Shown in pieces: positions 31,869-42,095 of a stretch of DNA of 64,000 bases. The DNA lies in the NCBI GenBank assembly GCA_963662175.1, contig OY759214.1:78690037-78754036 (forward strand), written 5' to 3'. The translations under genes and the position numbers were made by a program. The DNA comes from Aradus depressus. Lineage: Eukaryota > Arthropoda > Insecta > Hemiptera > Aradidae. The stretch's first letter is position 1; each line of letters opens with the position of its first letter. The notes beneath the pieces were generated by a model, which ran no database searches, was not told the DNA's origin, and saw only the letters and a program-made list of their open reading frames with translations.

Positions 31869-32497
31869 CTGAAACAGACAAACGGAAAGTCACATTAGTA
31901 TCTTTCATTAATAGTTTCAACATTAATCTTTAATATTTCGTAACTTCAATGATGGACGCCTTGACTGAACTACGGTATATTTTAGATATGTCGTTACTTA
32001 AATACTTAATTTAGAACAATGTTCCTATGAACCCACAATTTAGGAGCTTTAAATAAACATTGTTTATAGTGAATAAGGAAGGTGGGATTGAGTAGCTGTA
32101 TTATAAATAGCAACTTACGAAATGTGAATAATTTATTCAAATGATACCACTCTTATCTGAAATAAAGTGTGTCATCAGACACAAAGCCAAGACACAACTC
32201 ACAATTTACAGATCTAAACTAATACTGATTTATGTATATGTTAGTTATATTTATGTCTATGTTAGTTATATTTTATGTTAATTTTAGTGGAATGCCTAGG
32301 CTTCCTGATCACCAGTTTGGCTTTCTTTCTCTTCACTCCACTATCCATGAATGGCAAGTTACAAGGACTACGAAGTAGGGATAAGCATCGAAGTTAAACC
32401 ATCGATGTTCACTATCGAATATAACATCGAAGTACACTATCGACAGACAGAAAACGTCGGCCATATTTATGATCCAAAACAATTAGTTATTTGTAAC
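31869..32497. other. Tetraspanin intron, no further feature
   Basis: AT-rich with a short duplication of 'tatgttagttatattta' at about 32234-32278. No exon recognised. Confidence 0.4.
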
Positions 32498-32578
32498 TCA
32501 TGCTCGGGCGTTAATTGATAGGTCATATCGCCTATTACTAGAGCGTTTTTTTGTAGCTCCAGTGGTCATGAGTCCTAT
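32498..32578 (-). mobile_element. SINE-1 tail fragment
   Basis: Minus-oriented last about 80 bp: 'aactcatgctcgggcgttaa', 'ggtcatatcgcctattac', 'tccagtggtcatgagtcc'. Immediately followed by a Rep-B copy. Confidence 0.65.
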
Positions 32579-32579
32579 C

Positions 32580-33060
32580 GAAACCTATCGTTTATAGTTT
32601 TCAGCCAAATCGACCAAAGGGAAGGAGGGGATTAAGGGGGAGGCTTAATATAAAAACTCAAATAACTGCGATATCGGCAGAAGGAAAGGGCTCAACACAA
32701 AAACCCCAATAGCTGCAGATGTAATCAATGAATCGCCATAAAATTTCATATTTAAAGTCAAAACCCAATGTGGACATAACCTGTCAATTTTCAGCGATAT
32801 CGGCGGAAGGAAAGGGGGATTGAAGGGAGGGGGCTCAACTCAAAAACCCTAATAACTGCCGATGAAATGTATTTATCGACCCAACATTTAATATGAGGAT
32901 TTACGACTACCTATGTAAGTCAAATTTTGAATATTAGCGGAAACGGAAGACTGGTTTTGGAGGGGGAACGAAAAGTCAATTGATTAATTCGTTCTGGGGA
33001 AGTACATTGCCGGTGATTCACCGACTATTTTTCCTCTTTCTTGACGTGAATCTGGAAAAT
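32580..33060 (+). repeat. Rep-B with internal duplication
   Basis: 'tttatagttttcagccaaat' through 'attgattaattcgttctggg' (split) and 'ttgccggtgattcaccgac'. The 'gatatcggc(a/g)gaaggaaagg' block with its 'ctcaac..aaaaaccc' sequel occurs twice, so this copy is internally duplicated. Confidence 0.7.
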
Positions 33061-33554
33061 TTATAAAATCGTGGGATATCTTTGGGGAACCTACACTTTT
33101 AGATCATATTTTAGACTTTACCTCGTCACTACATGAATTGTAGGTGACAAGACGACCTATTCTTTATCAGACCATATCTACCTGTGTACACAGCTGGGGC
33201 TCAACAAACCGTTATCTTAAACATACAAAAATATTTCCTCTTCCTCAAACAACAGTGTTCCCAAAATATCCACCCTCTATAGCACCAATTGATAAACATG
33301 ATATTTACCTACAAAACACATAATATGAATTCTTTAAAAAATCAATTGTACATAATTTATTTTTATTGTTCTTTGAGCTTGTAATTATGGTCTATGTACT
33401 ATGTTGAACTCTATGTACTGTTTATATTTAAAACATTAAATGTTATTAGGCAAAATAAAAATATTTCTCTCTTAACAATACCAGGAAGATCATCAGGAGG
33501 ATTTTCAAATAACTAAACATTGCACTTCTATTTTTGAAAAAAAGTATAACTCAA
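33061..33554. other. No recognised feature
   Basis: Mixed AT-rich spacer; no coding or family match. Confidence 0.4.
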
Positions 33555-33790
33555 AAAGGAATTATTTTTGTTATTCCCTTCGCCACTCCTTGAAGACAAA
33601 AGAAACAAAAAAAATTTAAATTTAAAACTTAAATAAAAATTGAAACTTAAAAGGTTTACGTTAAAGAAAACCCTATATTCGGAAAAGGAATTATTGTCTC
33701 TTTGTTCAAAAATAATAAAATAACCATAATGAAAAATCGTGTTTGGTATCAAAAACAATATTTGGTACATAGCTAACATTTTATTTTTTT
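33555..33790. mobile_element. Rep-E head preceding the satellite
   Basis: Homologous to 27420-27570: 'aataaccataatgaaaaat' corresponds to 'ctaaccataataaaaaat', and 'aaaaacaatatttggtacat' to 'aaaaacaatatttgatacat'. It leads directly into unit 1 of the satellite. Confidence 0.65.
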
Positions 33791-35334
33791 GACAGAGTAC
33801 CTCCACAGATGTCTTCCCTTTAGGTCAGGCCAATGTAACTTCTGTTTAATTAATTACATTATTTTGTATCATTTATATACTAATTTATTTTATTCCTCTT
33901 GGTTTATTCCTTTATGTATTTTTATTACTTTTTATTTATTTTTTTGATAGAGTACCTCCACAGATGTCTTCCCTTAGGTCAGGCCAATGTAACTTCTGTT
34001 TAATTATTTACATTATTTTGTATCATTTATATACTAATTTATTTTATTCCTCTTGGTTTATTCCTTTATGTATTTTTATTACTTTTTATTTATTTTTTTG
34101 ACAGAGTACCTCCACAGATGTCTTCCCTTAGGTCAGGCCAATGTAACTTCTGTTTAATTAATTACATTATTTTGTATCATTTATATACTAATTTATTTTA
34201 TTCCTCTTGGTTTATTCCTTTATGTATTTTTATTACTTTTTATTTATTTTTTTGACAGAGTACCTCCACAGATGTCTTCCCTTAGGTCAGGCCAATGTAA
34301 CTTCTGTTTAATTAATTACATTATTTTGTATCATTTATATACTAATTTATTTTATTCCTCTTGGTTTATTCCTTTATGTATTTTTATTACTTTTTATTTA
34401 TTTTTTTGACAGAGTACCTTCACAGATGTCTTCCCTTAGGTCAGGCCAATGTAACTTCTGTTTAATTAATTACATTATTTTGTATCATTTATATACTAAT
34501 TTATTTTATTCCTCTTGGTTTATTCCTTTATGTATTTTTATTACTTTTTATTTATTTTTTTGACAGAGTACCTCCACAGATGTCTTCCCTTAGGTCAGGC
34601 CAATGTAACTTCTGTTTAATTATTTACATTATTTTGTATCATTTATATACTAATTTATTTTATTCCTCTTGGTTTATTCCTTTATGTATTTTTATTACTT
34701 TTTATTTATTTTTTTGACAGAGTACCTCCACAGATGTCTTCCCTTAGGTCAGGCCAATGTAACTTCTGTTTAATTAATTACATTATTTTGTATCATTTAT
34801 ATACTAATTTATTTTATTCCTCTTGGTTTATTCCTTTATGTATTTTTATTACTTTTTATTTATTTTTTTGACAGAGTACCTCCACAGATGTCTTCCCTTT
34901 AGGTCAGGCCAATGTAACTTCTGTTTAATTATTTACATTATTTTGTATCATTTATATACTAATTTATTTTATTCCTCTTGGTTTATTCCTTTATGTATTT
35001 TTATTACTTTTTATTTATTTTTTTGACAGAGTACCTCCACAGATGTCTTCCCTTTAGGTCAGGCCAATGTAACTTCTGTTTAATTATTTACATTATTTTG
35101 TATCATTTATATACTAATTTATTTTATTCCTCTTGGTTTATTCCTTTATGTATTTTTATTACTTTTTATTTATTTTTTTGACAGAGTACCTCCACAGATG
35201 TCTTCCCTTTAGGTCAGGCCAATGTAACTTCTGTTTAATTATTTACATTATTTTGTATCATTTATATACTAATTTATTTTATTCCTCTTGGTTTATTCCT
35301 TTATGTATTTTTATTACTTTTTATTTATTTTTTT
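33791..35334. repeat. Satellite, ten units of 154/155 bp
   Basis: Unit starts at 33791, 33946, 34100, 34254, 34408, 34562, 34716, 34870, 35025 and 35180. Each opens 'gacagagtacctccacagat' with rare changes (gatag in unit 2, cttc in unit 5). The one-base length difference is ccctt versus cccttt: units 1, 8, 9 and 10 have the longer form. A second variable site is 'attaattac' versus 'attatttac'. The array is otherwise almost identical, implying recent amplification or homogenisation. The open frame it creates (YSFMYFYYFLFIF...) is a by-product. Confidence 0.97.
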
Positions 35335-36182
35335 GTTCAACTGTATTTAAAATTGTTATTTATTTATATTTGTTAAATATATATTGTTTTTATATTTGTT
35401 ATTGTTCATTTTATTAATTTACTTTTAATTTAAATTTGTTAATTTTAGTTATAATTTAAATAGAAATTAAGTGATAGGCGCAGTCTCAAGAACTAAAGGC
35501 AAAATTAAGCAATTTATTCCTGGGTTCTGAGGAATTCTTAACTTCTTGAGAAACTAGCGGGTTCGCAAGGAGTGACTTTAAACAGGTTAGTGATGTTATC
35601 TGCTTGGTTTGTAACTTTAAGGTACATCATTTTAGAAATAAGTTGAAATTTTCTATGATTTTGTGGCTGGGATTTTGTTTACTCACCCCCACCCCCTCCC
35701 CCTCCCCCGCACAGCCCCCCTCAGTATAAATGGAAACTTTGATGCTTCACGGTCTACGAAAGACAGCACCATTAGTGCCAGGGCAACACATTGCAAATTC
35801 AATTAATAATTTCAAATTTTTGTGGGGAATATTCTCTTGTTTAAAATGTGAAAATATTTCTACTATCCACGCTAACTTTTTCATCAAACCATTTAATCTA
35901 TTTGCTAGTGCGTGGATTATAAGGAGGGGTAATCGAACCCCTTGTCTCAGTAAACTACCCAGTTCGACGCATTCCAGACGTTCTTCACAATTTGCGAATT
36001 TCTAAACTTTTCTGTAAATTAGATATATTAAAAGCATACCTCCTTGTTGCGCTGGATGACGCAAGTAGTGAGATCCAGACTTTAACTACTCACAGGGGAA
36101 CCTAATGCTCAGATTGAGTTTTGGAATAAAAACAGCCCCGAGCGAATTTAATAGAAATTTGAATCAAATTTTGCATGGGTTG
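35335..36182. other. No recognised feature
   Basis: AT-rich tail after the satellite, then mixed sequence with a C-rich patch near 35688-35720. No gene. Confidence 0.4.
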
Positions 36183-36228
36183 AATAAAACAGAGACATAC
36201 TATCATCATAGTATGTCTCTGTTTTATT
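36183..36228. repeat. Perfect 21-bp inverted repeat, 4-nt loop
   Basis: 36183-36203 (aataaaacagagacatacta + t) is the exact reverse complement of 36208-36228, with loop 'catc'. There are no mismatches over 21 bp. It could form a stable hairpin in RNA or mark the tip of a foldback element. Confidence 0.9.
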
Positions 36229-36426
36229 AGTATATGACTCAACTAGTGTGTTCAACTCGAAATTCATATTATTTAGCAGCGCTTTCCCCCCTCCCCACCC
36301 TCCAATATATAGATATGTCAAATATCGATATGGCCAAAAGTTGGAAATTTAATTATATAAAATTTTGGTTTTTTACATCACATATAAATATATATATATA
36401 TTTTGTATAGATAATTAGTTATTGTT

Positions 36427-36617
36427 ACTCATGCCCGGGCTTTAACGTGACCCCGACTCTACAAAGGGAGTCCTAAATATTACCTACCTTGGTTTAGTTA
36501 TTTAGGATAGGGGTCTTTAATGAGTAGCTGACATCGTACGGGCTCGGGATCATCTCTTAACATCCCAACCGAAGGATGGCGTACTCAAGATTTTGTTCAC
36601 CTCCCAGATAAAAACCT
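36427..36617 (-). mobile_element. SINE-1, diverged and internally deleted
   Basis: Minus-oriented: tail 'tcatgcccgggctttaacg', body 'gtaggggtctttaat'-like and 'ggctcgggatcatctcttaa', head-side 'acctcccagataaaaaccta'. The tRNA-like head is missing. Confidence 0.75.
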
Positions 36618-36867
36618 AAATAAAAAACATATTTTATATATATATATATATTTGTATATATAAGATTGTGAATGGGTGAATAAACCCTACAATGTTTAAA
36701 AGGTAATATATGATCTCGGCGAAGGTCAAATAGGTAATCTAAAACTGGGTTAAGGACATCTTGGTTTGTTAATATCTCTCCATATAAAGTAAGTATCTCA
36801 AAATGAGTGCCTACTTATTAAAATTTATAGTACACTGCAGGCCTGAGGTTTATAAATATGTGATATG

Positions 36868-37085
36868 TTCATAACAGGACTTTATTATACCAACCACCTT
36901 TTCACAGTTCACACCTTCTCCCTTCTATTTAGTGTAAGAAAGTCACTCTTAGAATTTCACAGTGTAATGCCACCACATTACTTTCTTTTTCAGTAATGCC
37001 AGTATGAAATTAGGTTAAGAGGAGGGAATAGGTATGAGAGTGATCTGTAAAAATGGCGTTGGTAAAGAGCGTTTTGTTATGGTCA
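36868..37085. mobile_element. Rep-C, copy with long interior
   Basis: Left 'aacaggactttattatacca' mirrors right 'tggtaaagagcgttttgtta'. The interior repeats 'aagtcactcttagaatttca' and 'cagtaatgccagtatgaaat' as in other copies. Followed at once by Rep-A. Confidence 0.65.
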
Positions 37086-37104
37086 CATATTTCTTACACC
37101 CATA

Positions 37105-37345
37105 ATATAAGTATTGTAATCGTGCAAAAATCCGAGATGGAGTTTTCATCAGATTTTCACGTTTTCAAGGTCCCCTGAATACGTTTTGAATATTTTCAGT
37201 GCGTGTGCATGTCATGGAAAGATATAGAGCGTTCTTACGCAGAAACGATTGTAGGTGATCCTTTGGAATTGAGAAATCACATGAGGTAAGTAACTTAGAT
37301 CTTTTTAGATTTTTGCCGAACTCCGACGAACATTGAGGTAACTTT
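37105..37345 (+). repeat. Rep-A, 5' half
   Basis: 'agtattgtaatcgtgc', 'aaaatccgagatggagtttt', 'cacgttttcaaggtcccc', 'gaatacgttttgaa', 'aaacgattgtaggtgat'. Truncated on the right. Confidence 0.7.
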
Positions 37346-37960
37346 TTTTGGGATGGTTTGACGAAAATTGAAACAGATATAGCAAAGCTATTTTCTATTA
37401 AAACTTATGGAGCTATTTTGATTTTAACAAGGCAGACGCATAAGAGAGAAAATGCTATTTGAATATAATCCCCAATGTGTGACGTAACATGTTAAGCGGT
37501 TTGGAGTGGTCCAGGTCTGTATATGAGGAAGGTCTTAGAACATTTATGAAATAGCAGAGTGGAGGGGATGAGGAGGGCTGGAGGATGGGAGACTGTCGTC
37601 CGAAGGAGAGTCCATCGATCAAGGAGCCAGACGAGGGTGGCCAACCTTTAAATATTTATCTATAGAGGGAGGGTATGATAGATGCAGGAGTCTGGAGGAA
37701 GTGATGGATGGTAGCGGGACCAGAGGCTGTTGACACCAACAACCACCCTGAAGAGTACAGAGGGAGGAGGGGCACGTCACCCATTCCCAAAAATTTGAAT
37801 TCATAAAAAATTGCTAGTAAACTATGCAAAATAGTCCTGAAGGGCATTGTGGATAAGAAACCTCTTGGCTCGATCAACCGGGGTCGACAGTGAAAAGAGT
37901 TGATTAAAAAGGATAACAAAAGAAGAACAACTCTTCTTGACCAACCCCGGATAGCTTTGA
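37346..37960. other. Purine-rich spacer, possible LINE relic
   Basis: G/A-rich stretch 37550-37760. From 37850 the sequence may already belong to the LINE-like segment amplified at 37961-38565. No intact frame. Confidence 0.3.
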
Positions 37961-38565
37961 GAAAACATCTCTATAATGGGTCTTGTTCCGGATCCATTCT
38001 GCAGATGTGAAGTGATGCAGGAAACCATGCTACACATCCTGAGCGAATCTGAACTGAAGATTTTTCACGTTTTCGATAGAAAATCTTCAATGTGGCGCTC
38101 CTCAACTCAGAAAGGTTTCGAAAGGATCCTGAGCTTCATTAAAGAGGTTCCTACCTCATTAGGTAAGAAAACATCTCTTCATGAGTCTTGTTCCGGATCC
38201 ATTCTGCAGATGTGAAGTGATGCAGGAAACCATGCTACACATCCTGAGCGAATCTGAACTGAAGATTTTTCACGTTTTCGATAGAAAATCTTCAATGTGG
38301 CGCTCCTCAACTCAGAAAGGTTTCGAAAGGATCCTGAGCTTCATTAAAGAGGTTCCTACCTCATTAGGTAAGAAAACATCTCTTCATGAGTCTTGTTCCG
38401 GATCCATTCGTCAGATGTGAAGTGATGCAGGAAACCGTGCTACACATCCTGAGCGAATCTGAACTGAAGATTTTTCACATTTTCGATAGAGAATCTTCAA
38501 TGAGGCGCTCCTCAACTCAGATAAGTTTCGAAAGGATCCTGCGCTTTATCAAAGAGATAGGATAG
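37961..38565 (+). repeat. 205-bp tandem triplication, probably LINE-derived
   Basis: 'tcttgttccggatccattc' recurs at 37981, 38186 and 38391. One frame of each unit reads PDPFCRCEVMQETMLHILSE, then after a gap KGFERILSFIKEVP. C-x-C...ET..HIL followed by a short '..ILSFIKE' tail is the pattern at the C-terminus of RNase-H-type non-LTR retrotransposon proteins. Because 205 is not a multiple of 3, the frame shifts at each unit, so this is no longer one protein. Units 1 and 2 are nearly identical; unit 3 has several substitutions. Confidence 0.85.
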
Positions 38566-39654
38566 TAAGTAGTCAAATATTATAGAGGGGCTAGAATGTG
38601 GGCCTTCAGGATAACACAAACTTTAGGACCGGAGAGTTCGTGGCTCAGTTGGCTCCAAGCTTAATCTATATTCCTTCAATCTCTCTAACATTGCTTTCTT
38701 TCTGTCTCGAAATCAATAGGAATCTTACTTAAGAACTTCTAGATTCAATATAAAATTTCTAGTTGATTAAACAGAAGATCAAGTAATCGGTTCAAATTCC
38801 TTGACAATGTATCGACACGAAATTTAGTATGATTCGAGAGCGAAAACATAATTGAATAATTCGTGCTACGGAATCACCGACGACTTTTCTCACCTTTGTG
38901 AAGAGCCACCAAAGAGGGCGGTTCTTTGTACACGTGCTTTTGGCTCTAATATGGCATTTCACACTCTCTACATACCTAACCCATGTGTGACACCTCAAAA
39001 GTCCACTTTAGAGTCCGTTCCAATCTCCGCAACCTACCTTTCACACGCACACCTATACAGTAAATTAGTCACCATCGGGTCAGTGATATGCCCAAAAAAG
39101 TCTATTAAACTCTACATAATGTTTTTATTATTTTTGAATTTTCTTAGAAAATTCTAAACAAAATGGAGGGGATGGATTGATCGACTCCTTTTTTAAGTTG
39201 AATGGATCATAAGTTAATAAATAATAATTTTTATAACTTTAAAAAATAGAGTTTTTTTAAAATACCTATATAAAATTTTTTATTTAATTATTTTTTGATT
39301 TCCTTAGAAAATTACAATTTTTACAAAATATATAGGTAATATAAAATAATATTATTATGTACATTGGTTGCATTGTTGATTATATTGTATGTGCTTTTTA
39401 AAGGGTCTGAGGATGGTGCAACAACCGAAAGGGCTCACCCTAAATATATATCTTCAAAGGAAAGGGACTATATCTTCTTTCCTAAACTCCACACTTCCCG
39501 GCTGACCCTTTGATTGAGACTGAACTTTTAAACAAAACGTCTATTTTCCATATCTACAAACTAAAGAAACTTTCCAAAAAATAAGCCACATGAGAGAGCT
39601 CCTTTCTAAAAATTGAACTAAACTTCCTAGAATCAATAGAGTTCATGCTCTTCT
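38566..39654. other. Mostly unassigned; short Rep-B piece at 38785-38895
   Basis: 38785-38895 carries 'aatgtatcgacacgaaattt', 'aattgaataattcgtgct' and 'aatcaccgacgactttt' (Rep-B, plus). The rest is AT-rich with no recognised gene. Confidence 0.5.
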
Positions 39655-39736
39655 GTTTGTATGTGTCCGTGAACACTCCAGTTAGAATGAATGTATCATT
39701 CAAATCGGCCAAATAGAGGGAGGCATTACAAGGGGA
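39655..39736 (+). repeat. Rep-B, left part (interrupted)
   Basis: 'gtatgtgtccgtgaacactc', 'gaatgaatgtatcattc' and 'tcggccaaatagagggaggc'. Interrupted by the jockey LINE; resumes at 40394. Confidence 0.6.
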
Positions 39737-40393
39737 TTTTTTTTTTTTTTTTTTGTCTTTTATTTATAAAGATACAACTGTTGCTAAGAGGCAACAACCA
39801 GGATCTATGATGGCGTGAAGTGCATGTGAGAGGAAGGTCACCCAGTGGAAGGTCCCCGGGACGAAAATTTATCTTAATTATTAATACAAAAACAGAATAA
39901 ATAAATAATATAAATAAGTAAATAAAGAAATACAAAAATAAATATACAGCAATTGAAAGACAATTTTGATGGATGGGTAAGAGAGATGATAAAAGTAAAG
40001 GAAAATTATGTAAAAAAAAATATATATTTAAGAACGAATATGATTCAAGGTGACAGTAAGTCGCGGTTCCATCTTCTCTTCAACATTCGTGGGGGGTTTT
40101 GTGTGTGTTGTGAAGATAAAGTACGTACTTTTGGGTTTGTATGTGTGAAAAGTTTTCTAAAAAATCGTATGTAAGTAGTTTGAATTATGTCGAGTACTGT
40201 GTGTATCATAAGATCGTTATGAAGTGTTCTGTTGTTTATGTATGGGGGGCACTGTGTTATCAGTCTGAGGGTTTTTGACTGAAACGCCAGAATTGGTTTG
40301 ATGTTGGATGTTTTTGCTGAACCGTATATCTGTGATCCGTATGTCCATAATGGTCACAGTAAGTAAGTGTAACAGTTCCGTTTTTATGTCAAG
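39737..40393 (-). mobile_element. 5'-truncated jockey-clade LINE
   Basis: Inserted into a Rep-B copy with an approximate target duplication 'caagggga' at both edges. On the minus strand it starts inside ORF2: PLWTYGSQIYGSAKTSN (after an in-frame stop), then ILAFQSKTLRLITQCPPYIN, RTLHNDL, FRKLFTHTNPKVRTL and MLKRRWNRDLLSP, with a stop at 40045-40047. The LW-TYG-Q-GSAK, FQ-K-LR and RRW-RDL blocks are the known C-terminal signature of jockey-type ORF2. A 3' UTR of about 300 bp follows, with AATAAA about 8 bp before a long poly(A) (poly T on plus at about 39738). Truncation at the 5' end, poly(A) and target duplication together show target-primed insertion. Confidence 0.9.
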
Positions 40394-40590
40394 GGGACTT
40401 AACACAATAAACTTTAATAACTGTAATAAATATATCGACATGACATTGTTATGTTTAAATTTAAAAACCCATAAGGCACTTTTTTAATTTTTTAGTGAAA
40501 TCGGCAGGAGGGAAGTTCCAGTAAAAACTTGAATTTTTGACATTATATAACTTCCCCTCTACTTCGTATAGCTGGGAAGTAAAAAAATAA
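40394..40590 (+). repeat. Rep-B, right part
   Basis: 'ggggacttaacacaataaac', 'aaatatatcgacatgaca' and 'acttcgtatagctgggaag'. Reversed order at the end suggests a second partial Rep-B in the opposite orientation from about 40500. Confidence 0.55.
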
Positions 40591-41586
40591 AGAAAAGTAT
40601 TGTTAAAGTACCTTAAATGGTATTGTTTTGGACACAAAATAAGTGTTATGTGTTGTGTAGGGGGCTGTAGAAACACGGCAACTGAGATTGGAGTAGCCCC
40701 AAGGGTCTATACATCTCAATTGATAGCAACGACACTTATTTTCGTTCCCCCTTCAAGGAAGGTTTCCTGTAAACAACCACACACGGAATTTATTCCACAC
40801 ACTTTCTTTATCACGGCAGAAATTTCCCAATAAGAAAAAGAAATCCGCACAAACCCAAACAAATTTCTCATAAATTATGTGTTTCATATGAAACTTCAAC
40901 TTGATATGAAAGTTCCATCCGAAGGTCGGCGTGCTCAAGGTTTTCACCTTCCAGATAAAAAACCTAAGAACCGGGTTTCGAACCAGGACTTCCTATTTAA
41001 ACCCGTTATTTTACATATTGGTGCATAGGATCATGCATCTTGCTGTTCCAAATAAATTTTGCTGTTGTTTTTTGATAGGACTAGGTAGCTGTTAAATTGA
41101 TAAAACGTAAAAAAAAAAAAATGGGTTCCAAGTTGTCACATTATGACAGGTTTCGGTCTGTGTCTCATGAACTGGGCGGTCTTCGAAAATTAAAATACTT
41201 CCTTGAAAGTGAAAATCAGGTAGGTCCACGTTGATGCGCATCGTTTTGGAGATATCCAAGGTCATTGATATTTTGACCAGGGGCGTAGCTATCGCTGTAG
41301 CAATGATACAGGGCCCCCGAGCTGGAGGGGCCCCAACATGAGCAAGCAAAAAATCGTAAAATGTTATCCATAGTCAGTCATATTGATAAAAGCCAAGCCT
41401 AAATTTCTAAATTAAAACTTATTAAGATTTATCTTAGAACTTCTATGGGACAAGAACAGCTATCGGACTTATTAATACAGTCCACAGAAAAAGAAGAACT
41501 TGAAAAACTAAAATCTTCTTCAGCTATATATATATATATATATATAAAACATAAATTTTATATATATATATATAAAGCAGGTGAGC
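40591..41586. other. Spacer with SINE-1 and hAT-like scraps
   Basis: 40917-40990 is a minus-oriented SINE-1 piece ('ccgaaggtcggcgtgctcaa', 'gaaccgggtttcgaacc'). 41278-41340 has 'caggggcgtagctatcgctg' and 'ggcccccgagctgg', resembling a decayed hAT-type end. Otherwise AT-rich; an (AT)n run sits at about 41524-41545. Confidence 0.5.
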
Positions 41587-41793
41587 ACATCCTTCGGATG
41601 GGACGTTCAGAGATGGTCCCGAGCCTGTACGATGTCAGGTACTCGTTAAAGACCACTGCCCTAGGTGAATAAAAATTTATGACTCCCACAGTAGAGTCGG
41701 GCTCATGTCCACCAGAGTGACGACAGAGCGCTTTGGTAGTAGGCGATATGACTTTGTAGTTAAAGCCCGGGCATGAGTAATAATAACTAACTA
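41587..41793 (+). mobile_element. SINE-1, 3' two thirds
   Basis: Plus-oriented from 'catccttcggatgggacg' to 'gcccgggcatgagtaataat' and 'aactaac'. The head is replaced by an (AT)n tract. Confidence 0.85.
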
Positions 41794-41841
41794 TACACTT
41801 AATACGAAAGTAAAAAACAGAAGAGATGTAAAAAAACATTG

Positions 41842-41990
41842 AGCACGCCCTCCTTCGGATGGGACGTCAAGCGATGGTCCCGAGCCTGTGCGATGTCAAG
41901 TAGTCGTTAAAAACTCCGAAACTTGGTGAATAAACCTGCATGTAGGAGCGTCGAAAGAGCGGCGCTCTGGACATAGGCGATATAACTAAT
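41842..41990 (+). mobile_element. SINE-1, diverged 3' part
   Basis: 'gagcacgccctccttcggat', 'gcgatggtcccgagcctgtg', then a degenerate tail 'aggcgatataacta'. It sits 50 bp after another copy and about 100 bp before the channel gene's stop codon. Confidence 0.75.
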
Positions 41991-42095
41991 AAATGTAAAT
42001 ATTATAAATCCACGTTTTGTTTTGATTTTTTGATATACTTTAATAAATTGCTGAAACAAAAAAAAAAAGCAAACAAAAAACAACACATTACTCCA

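Noticed and set aside
34823..35417. Repeated 67-94 codon frames in the satellite (YSFMYFYYFLFIF...)
   Set aside because: Produced by the 155-bp units; aromatic low-complexity translation of AT-rich DNA with no evidence of a gene.
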